From Chrysomallon squamiferum (lineage: Eukaryota > Mollusca > Gastropoda > Neomphalida > Peltospiridae), in contig CM022672.1 in assembly GCA_012295275.1 (NCBI GenBank), positions 27,715,930-27,779,929 of the forward strand: a DNA stretch of 64,000 nt, written 5' to 3'. Position numbers and translations under genes: made by a program. Shown piece by piece: positions 11,732 through 21,401 of this stretch. Numbering within the stretch: the stretch's first letter is position 1; every line of letters begins with the position of its first letter. Under the pieces are notes generated by a model. It was not told the DNA's origin and did no database searches. It saw only the letters and a list, made by a program, of their open reading frames with translations.

Positions 11732-13956
11732 TTAAAAATAGCATCTATAACGCCCACAGTAATACGTGCGTAAGGATACTGTTGTGGCCCTGTTGGAAGA
11801 AAAGCAGATTAGGCGATCCTCCAGGCTTCTGGGTAAATAATAGAAGAGTCGATAGCTTCTCGATCCAATGATATTTTGAGTCGCTGCGTTTATAATTGTC
11901 ATTCGGACTCTAGATCTAGGTCGTGTTCTTCTTGCGTTGACATATACGTAGTACCAACTTGCCGATCGGGGCTGAAGTAGAAAACAAGGATTAACTGATG
12001 GAGATACAGTGATACTAAGTCTGCCTTGATAAAGTACATCATACGGACCGTTTGCTATTCCACATGTGGCGGTGTTGATACCTACTGTGGCAAACGCAGC
12101 ATCGACTTCGTTAATGTATATAGTGTTTGGATCGTTAGCAAGATCTACTGCAGCCTGTCTAACTCCACAGGCAGCATGGTAGAACCCGCTGTTAGGATTC
12201 CAGTACAGTTGATTAGCTAACAAGAACAGGTGATATGCATCTTCCATTGGTATTAACTGTGTGTCCACCATCTCAAAAAATGCCTTGTTGAAAATACCAC
12301 TGCTATAGTGAACATCCATACCGCTGTGGTATTGGTTTATATGGCTTACGTACGGTAACTGAAAAGATCGCAGTGCCGAACCTGGTGTTTTATGTATATC
12401 GTAACCTACCAACCAGTCATGAGTTCTGCAGCCGGAAAGATTTTCAACGCCTCGCCTGTAATATCGGAGAATGCTTCATTTACTCCGCCTGACTGATCTG
12501 CATAGATCAAATTCGAATTTTCTTGTATTATACCATGAGCTATTTCATGGGCGACAATGTCCAGTGACACCAAAGTGTAGAAGCTTGTATCAGAATCGCC
12601 AAAAAAGGCTGACTTGTAATATGAGCGCCAAACAGCATTTGAATATTGATTTCGATAATGTGTATACAGTATCATCTTGTAAGGCAAAGGAGTCATGTTA
12701 TATTTGTCTAGGAAAACGCTAGTCATTACATTTCCAAAAAAGAATGCATCTAGGTTTGCCGAGTTTGCACCATTAATTGAGTCATCAGGCATGACACAAT
12801 CGTATTCATATGCTGATACTAAGTTATTTGTTTGCTGCATGTCTCCTACCTTCACAAAAGCATTTTCCAGTACACAATTAAAACCATTTTCGGTGACATC
12901 AAGACAAAATGGCGGCATTCCATAGAAGATAGGTCCAATCTTCGGGTTGCCACCTGTTCCTCCTGCAAAATGAAGACAAGTCTGTCTTTTACTCATGTTC
13001 GATCTTCTGTACTCCGTTCGGTTTTTGGCTTCCTGAATAGAATATACCGATTCTGTGCGGTTTGGTGTCGTGTTATACATCGTCAACGTACTGAGAGAGC
13101 AAGCATCAACAACTAGATAATATCGAGCCAATTTATCTGGAGCATCGTCTTCGATTTCTATAACATATGCTAACTTCGCCTTATTCTGGTCATCAAAATA
13201 GATGCACCTCTGAAACCTAGACACGCTGCAGTATGGACAGGCGGCTGGGAGTCCAGATTTCTTTTTGCCTAGAGAAAACAAAAAGTCTTCGTTTCTTTGA
13301 CAAGCTGAAGAGTCGCTGATGTCATTTTCCAGTCCTGAGACAAACTCGCCAGTCAAAGCTCCTGTATAACCGTTCTCTTCGTCATACGTTGCCTGTATAC
13401 TGAGACCGAACACTAGGATGTCATCGAACGTCACTTCTATGCGTTGTTTTGTTTTACCGTTTGCGATTTTAACGGTTCGTACAACTTTGAAGTCATAACG
13501 ACTGTTTGCGTTGAGAATGTCGTGTAAATCTTGGCGGTTCTTTCCTTCTGCATTTATCTCCGAACGGTCTTGTCGACTATTTTCAGAATGTAAATTGCGA
13601 CGTTCTGGCATTGCCATGTTTGCTCTTTTTCCGGCATCTACTCTTACAGCAGCGTCGATAGAAATGAGGAACATAATACCTTTAAATAATAAAATAAGTA
13701 AATTATTCGTTGATAACGCTGAAAGACCGCCATACTACTTAGCTGATATTGTTTCTAAATAGTTTAAATCAGTCTTTATATATGACTTTACATATCTTTT
13801 TTTATTTTTATGATCTGAGAGGTATCAGAACCTAAAGACTAATCTAAATTATATATTAAGAAGTTTAGAGAGAAAACAAAAAAGTTTTAATTACTAGTAA
13901 TGAAGCAGAATGAAAAAGATATACTTACAGACAGTTGTTGGTAACCAAATCTCCAT
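11732..13956 (-). CDS. Secreted M4 (thermolysin/vibriolysin-like) zinc metalloprotease, two exons, one frameshift
   Basis: The proposed gene has exon 1 at 13,956-13,929, a 210-bp intron and exon 2 from 13,718 to the stop at 11,732, giving about 670 residues. Numbering is from the exon-1 Met. A hydrophobic N-terminal stretch (about residues 16-30) suggests a signal peptide. A fungalysin/thermolysin-type propeptide follows, with VFGLSIQATYDEENGY and GLENDI. The catalytic domain opens near GGTGGNPKIGPIFYG. The zinc site is HEIAH (H400, E401, H404) plus GGVNEAFSD (E424); the 24-residue spacing matches thermolysin. The downstream His of DVHYSSG (about residue 480) fits the transition-state His. 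These sites all look intact, but the frame breaks near 12,412 by one base, between the zinc site and this His. About 110 residues beyond the usual M4 end have no clear assignment. M4 enzymes are mainly bacterial, so ancient transfer is possible. The break could be real decay or an assembly error. Confidence 0.85.
13719..13928 (-). other. Intron of the M4 metalloprotease gene (210 bp, phase 1)
   Basis: The donor is GTAAGTAT (13,928-13,921) and the acceptor is GGTCTTTCAG, ending at 13,719. The frame remains open across the junction. Another pyrimidine-rich acceptor-like site upstream of exon 1 (TTTTAATTTCAG near 13,990) could mark a 5' untranslated exon. Confidence 0.65.
13929..13956 (-). CDS. 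Exon 1 of the M4 metalloprotease (start of signal peptide)
   Basis: On the minus strand ATGG at 13,956 opens a 28-nt exon reading M-E-I-W-L-P-T-T-V plus one base. It is followed by GTAAGTAT, a near-ideal donor. The one leftover base joins CG at the start of exon 2 to give Ser, in frame with the protease. Without this exon the long frame has only an internal Met at 13,674 and a poorer signal peptide. The fit of donor, phase and hydrophobic N-terminus is why I chose this start. Confidence 0.65.
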
Positions 13957-13989
13957 GATGTACATTTAAAAGCTACTTCCGAAACCTCT

Positions 13990-14454
13990 GAAATTAAAAC
14001 GTTTTGCTGTAAGTTTGCTTTATTTATTTATTTTTATTTATTTATTTTTTATTTATTTTGTTACTTATTTATTTGTTACACTTTCTTAGATAAAGTAGCA
14101 AAGTCTATCTACAATTTGCATTTAAAAAGAAAAGTTAAAATAGCTAAAAGAAAGATCTTGTCACAAAAGTTTCGGACAAAATTATTATTCACCTTAATTC
14201 TTTGAGAATATAGATCTCTCTGCAAATTTTCTTCCTTGCAGTCATATATCATATGCATATCCAGTGGCGCAAACAGAGCACCTGTTCTGGCTAATTAATT
14301 TGCTTTCATTTTAATTAAACTCATTTGAACTTTAGGATTATATACACTTAATAGTGAAGGCTTGTTTATATGTTATAAAATACTGGAATTGGTCGTAAAT
14401 TACAATTTGATTTGCTGATATCAGCCACTTTTCTTAACTGCTTAATCTTATCTA
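13990..14454. other. 5' flank of the metalloprotease gene
   Basis: AT-rich DNA with TTTA-type repeats at about 14,018-14,075. No convincing TATA box or other promoter element could be assigned. Confidence 0.4.
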
Positions 14455-14545
14455 CCTGGTTTTAAATTAATACCTGCACGTAAGTTAATTTAATTCTGTC
14501 CCGTTTGACAATCTGTTTCAGTTATAGCTAAATTAAAACAATGAA
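14455..14545 (+). repeat. Dispersed repeat, diverged copy 2 of 3
   Basis: CCTGGTTTTAAATTAATACC and the following 60 bp align with the start of the copies at 10,798 and 17,617, but with many differences. It is in the same orientation and lies about 0.5 kb upstream of the metalloprotease start. Confidence 0.5.
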
Positions 14546-15294
14546 AATCACTATACTATCAACGTGACAGAAATATTTAATTTGTAACAGACTGGTGATA
14601 ACATTTTAAATATATGAATGTGTTCTGTCAACAATTTAGTTAGAAGTTCCGCCTTCTCAGGACTCATATAAAACTATATATTTGATCCATTACTCGTTTA
14701 TTACTTAAAACCCTACCTATCTACTGCTTAGTAGTTTTAGAAAAGACTTAAATCATACTGACTCCATATTATTATTCCATTATACTGTATGTGACCATAA
14801 AAAAGGAATTTACTGTAAATCCCATGTAAATAGTTCGGACTATAGTTTTCTAGCGTTCTCTACGCCATCATAACACAACTCACTGTACATTCTGTGTAAA
14901 TAATACGGACTACATATTCTATGCCGTCATAAGAATACATTTTATACATTTTACTGACTACAATTCTAGCACATTGTATGCAATCATAATAATGCAGTTT
15001 ACTATACAATGCAAAAGTTTATTAAAACGTGGATTACAAACGCATACGGGTGTAAAATATATACGTGTGTCTACATACACACATATACATATACATACAT
15101 TTATATGTAAATAGCCGTTTGACTATGTTCTAACAACACATATGTACCAATATTATAAATATACCTACAAATACATAAGTATGTAAAGCATTTGTACGGG
15201 TACCAAATATTAAAAATTAGGATTTTTGTTTGCATGTAATAGAAGACATTCTCCTGAGCTATTGCGTTTATTATCGTTATTATTGTTATTGTTA

Positions 15295-15358
<64 letters not shown>

Positions 15359-16205
15359 TTAGTTATTGACATATAGTCCATATGTAACAACTGAATGTTA
15401 ACAGTTGGGACGTGCTACAAATGGGAGGCAACCTGTGTATATGTATGTAAAAACGGAAAGAAAACACACATTTCTGTAAGTGTGTATGCTTGTCTGTGTA
15501 TGTATTTGTGATTAGACCAAAATATGTTTATTCATCACCATGACAACAGCTGATTGATACATATTATCCAAATTTAAAATAATTTCTTTTTCATTTACTA
15601 CAAATTGCAGAACTCATTTTCTGGCTCTAGCAGGTATGTATTTAGGAATAAATTTACTGTTGTCTTATGTACGTCTGATTAGACTGCAGTATTCATGAAC
15701 ATACTGGCGTTATAGAAATATAAAAAACGCCACTACGTTCCCGAATATTAAAGAATAGAAACCTTCTGAAACTTCTCATTTGTCCTTGGTTTACCAATAC
15801 ACAGTTTCTCATAAATTAATTAAAGAATGTGTATGTGCGTGTTAGAAAGTTATTGCTGGTGTATTTAAGAGTACTGTGTGAGTTATAATCAAAACAATAA
15901 AACAAATTTAATATAATTCTGTTTAGTCCCAGCTTTTATAATTAACTTTACTAGAAACTGTTTTCAAGATCATATCTGTCGGACATCCACCTCTTAGTTA
16001 CAGCCAAGTGTACACCAACCCTTGTGTGGTCGTCTTAGACAGGTTTCAGTTGTGTAGTAACTTATAACCTGTGTAAACCACAAGAATTCATCAGTATTCA
16101 TTTGTTTTTTCATTGGTGAATTACGAGCAGTTTATTTCTTTGCATTCTCTTTTATTTAGTTTTTATACAATATTTGACATTTATGCATACATTTTTCTTA
16201 TTTAA
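14546..16205. other. Intergenic DNA with an (ATT)n tract
   Basis: GTT/ATT triplets lie at about 15,280-15,357. A degenerate repeated phrase (tactgtaaat, then ggactaca, then tctacgccatcataa) appears two or three times at 14,800-15,010. No coding signal. Confidence 0.5.
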
Positions 16206-16360
16206 AAATTCGTTACAAAAGATTGGGGGTAGTTTCGGGGGGCTGGAACGGATTAACGGTATTTCAATTAATTTCAATTGGGAAAGTTGATTTGATATAC
16301 GAGCTCATTTGAGTTACGAGCTCGGTAACGGAACAAATTAAACTCGTAGGTCAAGGTACC

Positions 16361-16362
<2 letters not shown>
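16206..16362. mobile_element. MITE-like DNA-transposon end
   Basis: The stretch from about AAAAATTCGTTACAAAAG to GGTACCACTGT contains GGAACGGATTAACGGTATTT, a paired 'tatacgagctc' / 'gttacgagctcgg' motif, and a terminal GGTACCACTG. Similar sequences ending in CAGTGGTACC are, from memory, common in invertebrate genomes as short DNA-transposon derivatives. The other end was not found, since a GT microsatellite abuts it. The family name is uncertain. Confidence 0.4.

Positions 16363-16437
<75 letters not shown>
16363..16437. repeat. (GT)n microsatellite
   Basis: A pure GT run of about 75 bp separates the MITE-like end from the Tc1 remnant. Confidence 0.98.
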
Positions 16438-16440
<3 letters not shown>

Positions 16441-16557
16441 CACGTTACCAGTGCATATGCACTTGCGGCACATGAAACTTGAATACGAGGGTTATAAAAA
16501 TGCAAGATTTTCGAATACTTCTGTTCGTTATTTTTGTTCTGACCCAACATCAAACAA

Positions 16558-17443
16558 ATGCCACCACGACTGAGTGAACCGCAACGAAACAACGCCATCG
16601 GCCTTTACAAGCTGGCGAATCCTTCTCGGCCGTAGCCCGGGTGTTCCATGTATCCCCAAGCACCATCTTGAGATTGTGGTATCAGTTCCAGCAACACCAA
16701 CCAACACGTGACCGTCTCAGATTGGGTAGACCACGTGTAACCACCTGGGCCCAAGACCACTACATACGGGTACTTCATCTGCGGGAAAGAACCATAACAG
16801 CAACCTCTACTGCTTCAGGAATACCAGGTCTGCGTAGAATATCGGCTCAGACAGTGCGCAATCGTTTACACGGGGCAGGTATTCGAGCCAGACTGCCTGT
16901 AACAAGAGTGGTTTTGACTCAACAACATCGTTGACTACGACATCAGTGGTGTCAAGTGCACAGAGTCTGGCCTCAATTACGATGGAAAACTGTCCGGTTT
17001 AGTGACAAGGCTCGATTTCTGCTTCGTCGAGCTGATGGAAGATGTCGAGTTTATAGACGTGGTGGTGAACGTTTTGCTGCAAACTGCATACAGGAAGCGG
17101 ACAGATTTGGAGGTGGTAGTGCGATGGTGTGGTAACGCTGTATTCCAGCACGCCAATGCGAGACCACATACAGCCAGACTCACAACAGCGTACCTTCACA
17201 ACCAATAACATTCAGGTCCTTCCCTGGCCCTCTAAATCTCCGGATTTGAACCCATTAGAGCATTTATGGGACGAGTTGGATAGACGACTGAGGCAACATC
17301 AACCACAGCCACAGAATTGTGCTCCGTTAGCATTATTACTACAGACAGAATGAGCCACCATTCCACAAGGTGTAATTCGTAATGCCATGGGAAGGAGATG
17401 TCAGGCAGTTCTGGACTCCCAAGGTGGGCAAACAAGATATTGA
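16558..17443 (+). pseudogene. Decayed Tc1-type transposase
   Basis: The family is recognisable from several blocks in order. An N-terminal helix-turn-helix begins MPPRLSEPQRNNAIG. VSPSTILRLWYQFQQH and RLGRPRVTT follow. The first catalytic Asp is in VRFSDKARF. GERFAAN and FGGGSAMVW come next, then NARPHTARL, and SPDLNPLEHLWDEL carries the third acidic residue. Intact Tc1 transposases are about 340 residues long and cut and paste DNA with a DDE triad. This copy is dead. It has a frameshift with stop near 16,635 and others near 16,930 and 17,205. A deletion after the GGGSAMVW block (near 17,127) removes part of the catalytic core. The residue before NARPH is Ala instead of the catalytic Asp. I could not identify clear terminal inverted repeats. 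Confidence 0.9.
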
Positions 17444-17506
17444 TATTATACTGTTATAACCTTGAACTTGGAAAAATAAAACTGGGCATATTGTATAATT
17501 TATGTT

Positions 17507-17548
17507 AGTGTGTGTGTGTGTGTGAGTGCGCGCGCGCGCGCGCGTGTG

Positions 17549-17583
<35 letters not shown>
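17507..17583. repeat. (GT)n-(GC)n-(GT)n microsatellite
   Basis: GT runs flank a short CG alternation at about 17,527-17,543. Confidence 0.95.
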
Positions 17584-17584
<1 letters not shown>

Positions 17585-17616
17585 GTGTTTATGATTTAAA
17601 TCCAAGTTTATATCTG

Positions 17617-17800
17617 CTGCCTGGTTTTGATTAATACCTGGACATAAATTAATATAACTCGAGCGTATTTTCTTGCAGTTTGTTTCAACTGTTGTTAGAT
17701 ATCATCAGTGAAAGGGCAGAACCGATACCTTCTAAGTTTACTCAGATATATAACAAAGAGTGCAAATGACAAACGGTGTAAATACAGTTTAATTACTTGT
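17617..17800 (+). repeat. Dispersed repeat, copy 3 of 3
   Basis: About 185 bp, highly similar to 10,798-10,985 in the same orientation. Shared blocks include TAATACCTGGACATAAA, ATAACTCGAGCGTATTTTCT and TGTTAGATATCATCAG. The two copies are 6.8 kb apart and bracket the protease gene and the Tc1 remnant. Confidence 0.8.
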
Positions 17801-18045
17801 AATCAGTTTGTGTGTTTGTGTGTTTTTGCCTCCGTGTGATTGTGTGTGTGTGTATGTGAGATTGAGGGCGTGTGCGTGTGAGTGTGTGAGTGCATGCGAA
17901 CGTACATGTGTGTTTCTTAGCGCGCCTGTGAGTTTTTCCATGTGTGTCTTTTCGTGTGTGTGTGTTTTTGCATGGATGTATGTATGTGTGTTTTTGAGTG
18001 CGTATGCCTGTGCTTGCGTGTGTGTGAGTCTGTGTGTGTTAATAA
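17801..18045. repeat. Degenerate GT-rich microsatellite
   Basis: Irregular GT/GTTT tracts. Cys/Val-rich frames on the plus strand and His/Thr-rich frames on the minus strand are artefacts. Confidence 0.85.
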
Positions 18046-18227
18046 AAAATTGATATATAAAACGAAGATGATGATGATAATGAAGCAAAAAAATATAGGT
18101 ATGGTAATAAGATTAACATACATGAAGCTTGGTGATTGATTTATTGAAACTGAACATTTGTATTTTGTCTACGAAACCTCTTTATTATAATTCGGCTTGG
18201 CTGTTATTTAGTGTGAATGCAGTAATC

Positions 18228-19147
18228 CAGAGATTCTCAACAAGTGTGCCGCGAAGTTTTGAACGGCACACGAAAAAAATGCGAAAAACCACGTGATCCC
18301 AAAATAAAACAAACAGTAGTATGCAAGATAAAAACAAAAATATTCTCACTTCAACAGACAAGTTAGTTGCCCTCAAAAAGAAAATTGTGATTTTGAAAAA
18401 AAAGAGCAATCACTGTCAATCTTGATATGGTCCCTTTATTTCGTTCTAACTGCAAATGATCCCTTTTGTGTGTGCTCATCTGACAGGCCTGGACGAAAGA
18501 ATCAACAATTACTTTCCGTCATTAAAGTCAGAAAAGTATGATTGGATTAGAGATCCTTTCATAAATCATTCTTCTAACATTGAACTTGAGTTACAGGAAG
18601 AAGAAGAATTAGCCACCCTTTCTAGTGACGGAGGGTTAAAATTAAAACATTCGACTGTGCCCATTGATTCATTCTGGATTTCAATTCATATGTAAAAGAG
18701 CTTTAGCAATTTTATTACAATTTTCAACTTCTGATATATATCAATTAGGCTTCTCAACACTAAACAATATCAAAAACAAGCAGTGCAAGAGATCACGTAC
18801 AACGGAAGAAGAAATGAGGGTGTTTCTGTCTGATATTCGACCAGACATTGAGGAAATTATGAATAAAAGCCAGGCACAAATGTCTGACTAAAGAAGCCAG
18901 CTATTTGATTGATGAAATTCGAAACACTGCAGTGAAGTATAGCTGTGTTTTTCTTTATTTAGTTTGAGTCATTCTATGTTTCTGTGACTAATCTGTGTGT
19001 ACAGTTGTATGCTGTCTATGACTTGCTGTTTTTTTTTTTTTTTTGTGCAAAATTCAAATATTTTTCATATATATTTAGGCAGGTGTGCCGCAGTTTTTTC
19101 ATGTGTTCCAAGGTGTGCCGTTGGCAAGAAAAGGTTGAGAACCACTG
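18228..19147 (+). mobile_element. hAT-family DNA transposon, 920 bp, internally deleted
   Basis: The left end CAGAGATTCTCAACAAGTGT and the reverse complement of the right end, CAGTGGTTCTCAACCTTTTC, form imperfect terminal inverted repeats. The 8-bp sequence CAGTAATC lies immediately outside both ends (18,220-18,227 and 19,148-19,155) as a perfect target-site duplication. Length 8 is the hAT hallmark. The sub-terminal 'gtgtgccg' motif occurs at both ends, as in the Charlie/SPIN-like hAT elements known from animals. Only the last part of a transposase remains inside. An identical duplication suggests insertion that is not very old. Confidence 0.93.
18470..18894 (+). pseudogene. C-terminal fragment of a hAT (ZBED5-like) transposase
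   Basis: The reading starts abruptly near 18,484 with LDERINNYFPSLKSEKYDW. It continues through DPFINHSS, EEEELATLSSDGGLK and DSFWISI, then after a one-base frameshift near 18,690 through KRALAILLQFSTSDIYQLGF, STLNNIKNKQ, EEEMRVFLSDIRPDIEEI and a stop at about 18,892. This order matches the C-terminal hAT dimerisation region of ZBED5/Charlie-type transposases, from established family knowledge. The BED finger and catalytic residues are missing, so the protein cannot be an active transposase. It lies inside the 18,228-19,147 element and must be its decayed gene. Confidence 0.88.
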
Positions 19148-19155
19148 CAGTAATC

Positions 19156-19288
19156 AATAAAATGTGAACAATTATTCTTACAGTCAGAAAAACAGAGAAA
19201 AATAAAATTAGATACCTACTTCAAATCACAACACACAGACACAAATATTTATTATTTTTGAATGAAAAGTTTACCATCATTCATTTTA

Positions 19289-19325
<37 letters not shown>

Positions 19326-19540
19326 CACGTAATTTAATTTCTATGTTGCTGAGTTTGTAAAGCCTTGAAACACATCTGCTGTAGGTTTTCTCATACAAAT
19401 AAATCAATAAAATTAATAATGTTGCACAGATTGATATTTGTAAGTAAACACATTCATCTCAACCAACTGATTTTTTTTTTTTAATAAAATATATAGAATG
19501 TGCCAAATTTATTTATTTATTATTCTAATTATTATTATTA

Positions 19541-19586
<46 letters not shown>

Positions 19587-19796
19587 ATTAGTTTTTAATT
19601 CTAACTTCAATTTTAATGCTACTACTAGTACAACAACAACAACTACTACTACTATTATCATTATTATTGTTAATATTATTTTGTATCAAAATTAAAATCA
19701 CATCACTGCAATCGAATTAATAATGAAAATAAACCACAATCTCAGTTCAGGTTTTAATATATATATATAATGAAATAACCAAAATAATAAAATCAA
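19156..19796. other. AT-rich DNA with (ATT)n tracts
   Basis: ATT runs occur at about 19,292-19,322 and 19,528-19,585, and ACA/ACT triplets at about 19,627-19,655. No gene. Confidence 0.6.
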
Positions 19797-20215
19797 ATAA
19801 AAAACACACACAGCAACAGCACAGTAGATACAAAACAGAGACAAAGATACACACACAACATCAGAAATAAAACACAAATGTGGAAGAACAACAAACATAT
19901 AAAATGCAGCACAGCATAGCATTCAAAACAAAACACAAGAGGACTCATACCACATGAAACAAATTACAATATTTTCAAACAAACACACACATATACAAAC
20001 ATACAGAACACAAACTACAGACAACACCAGAACCAAACAACAACAAACAACAACAGCAGCACAGGGTACAAAAAACACACAAGTAGACAGCACCACAGGA
20101 AAAAAAAAACACTCAAGAATACAAACAAACTTTAGACAATAAAAGAACACACAAAAAAGCAAATATGCAACAAAAACAAATGCCTACAAATAATAATAAT
20201 AATAATAAACATGTT
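19797..20215 (-). repeat. Isolated inverted fragment of the 1.38-kb satellite monomer
   Basis: The reverse complement matches about 410 bp of the TG-rich half of the monomers at 31.7-55.2 kb, for example 33,215-33,625. It carries the same landmarks in the same order: TTTGTTGCATATTTGC, TTCTTTTATTGTCTAAAG, GAGTCCTC and GCTATGCTGTGCTGCAT. It lies about 10 kb from the main array in opposite orientation and ends at an AAT tract, where the monomers have ATT. It is more diverged from the core monomers than they are from each other. Confidence 0.9.
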
Positions 20216-20823
20216 TCTGAGTATTCTGTAACTGATTTACACATTTTAAAATATGTTCAGTGAAATTTGGTTCTTTCTGGAGTTGAATATTCGTGAAAAC
20301 ATAACATCACAAACAATTAACTAATAAGTAATGTAGTAGTAGGAGTAGTGGTCGTGGTAATAATACAAATAATAATAATAACAGCAACAACAACTGCAAT
20401 TTAGTCAACATTTACATCGAGTAAAGAACTAATCTTATTTATACTTCAATTGTTATTTACACTTTTATTTAAATCTCTCACAGTATTATCAGCAAGTAAA
20501 TGTCTGGAATAAAATTGCATTTTGTTTTTTAATTCAATGGAAACTGAAAAACATTATATTTTTGAAACAGTCTTTGTATAAACTGAAGATTAAAAAACAT
20601 AAAAATCCTTGGAATCATAAATATTTTCAGTGAAATATTAAAATTTAATATATATATATCAAAAAAAAAAAAAAAAACACGAAAGAAAAAACATACAAAA
20701 AATTGATAAAAATAGATAAATACAGAAAATCAAAAACAATGACAACACAAATTATTTTGTCACGATTATAACATACGTCAGTCAGATTTGTTTTCATTCA
20801 TAAACCTGTTCATTATTTAGCAG
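20216..20823. other. AT-rich DNA upstream of exon B(+)
   Basis: AGT/AAT triplets at about 20,330-20,390 and a TA-A tract at about 20,650-20,680. No upstream exon for the B-A pair could be recognised. Confidence 0.45.
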
Positions 20824-20877
20824 GTGAAAAACCTCGTTTCAAATTTAATGTTACCAAAATATTACATGGATGGCGTG
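20824..20877 (+). CDS. Exon-like segment B(+), unknown duplicated family
   Basis: The segment follows a strong acceptor (TTCATTATTTAGCAG). In phase 2 it reads through NVTKILHGWRG. The DNA aligns with segment B(-) at 59,032-58,958, and the similarity runs past the exon into TTGGATTTCTAATTCC, so the wider region was duplicated. The protein motif V-T-K-I-x-x-G-W is shared with B(-). A donor is doubtful: GTGGAA follows TGGC, where B(-) has a better GTAAAA. The phase would join correctly to A(+) about 230 bp downstream. I do not recognise the family and cannot exclude a conserved repeat. Confidence 0.35.
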
Positions 20878-21106
20878 GAAAAAATTGAAACAGCCTTGGA
20901 TTTCTAATTCCTTGAGTCAAGACTAGATGATGATGATGACGATAATGATAATAATATCAGAAAAAATCATCCATGCAAACAACTAAATATTAACATATAT
21001 TAAAACATTCAGAATTTGCTCTTAATTTTTACTTCTAGAGTTATGAAATAAGATTTTCTTTCATTAATATTTATTACCTATATCTTTCTGTTTCTTAATC
21101 TTTCAG

Positions 21107-21246
21107 ACTCGCTAGGTGGGATTTGTGGCTTGGAAATCTGGAAGGTTGTGAATGAACGGGAGGGGATTAGATTTCTTCAGCAGTCTGAACAGAAACAGAC
21201 ATCTGTAGTAAACTGGTTTTTCTTTTTTATACAAGTTAAGCAATGA
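21107..21246 (+). CDS. Exon-like segment A(+), probable terminal exon of an unknown duplicated family
   Basis: The segment follows TTTCTTAATCTTTCAG, a strong acceptor. In phase 2 it reads SLGGICGLEIWKVV, then GIRFLQQSEQ, to a stop at 21,244. The core G-x-L-E-x-W-K and the DNA around it match three minus-strand segments at 24.9, 57.5 and 58.7 kb. The phase fits segment B(+) upstream. The similarity to A at 24.9 kb extends through the residues FLQQ. No domain is recognised. The pair B-A may be the 3' end of a small gene whose first exons I cannot find. Confidence 0.38.
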
Positions 21247-21401
21247 TGAACTGATTTTGAGAAACTGAATCAATAAAATGAAAGAAATTCATAAAAATAA
21301 CCTTCATTTTACTCAATGCTGTATTATTTTTTTATTATTATTTTAAATTTTTATTTACAATCATACAATTTTACAGTCATTGGAAATGTATTATGCATTA
21401 T

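Noticed and set aside
12026..13762. Several plus-strand frames of 60-95 codons
   Set aside because: They are shadows of the minus-strand metalloprotease.
15270..15357. Poly-Ile/poly-Leu/poly-Tyr frames at ATT tracts, here and elsewhere
   Set aside because: They are microsatellite translations.
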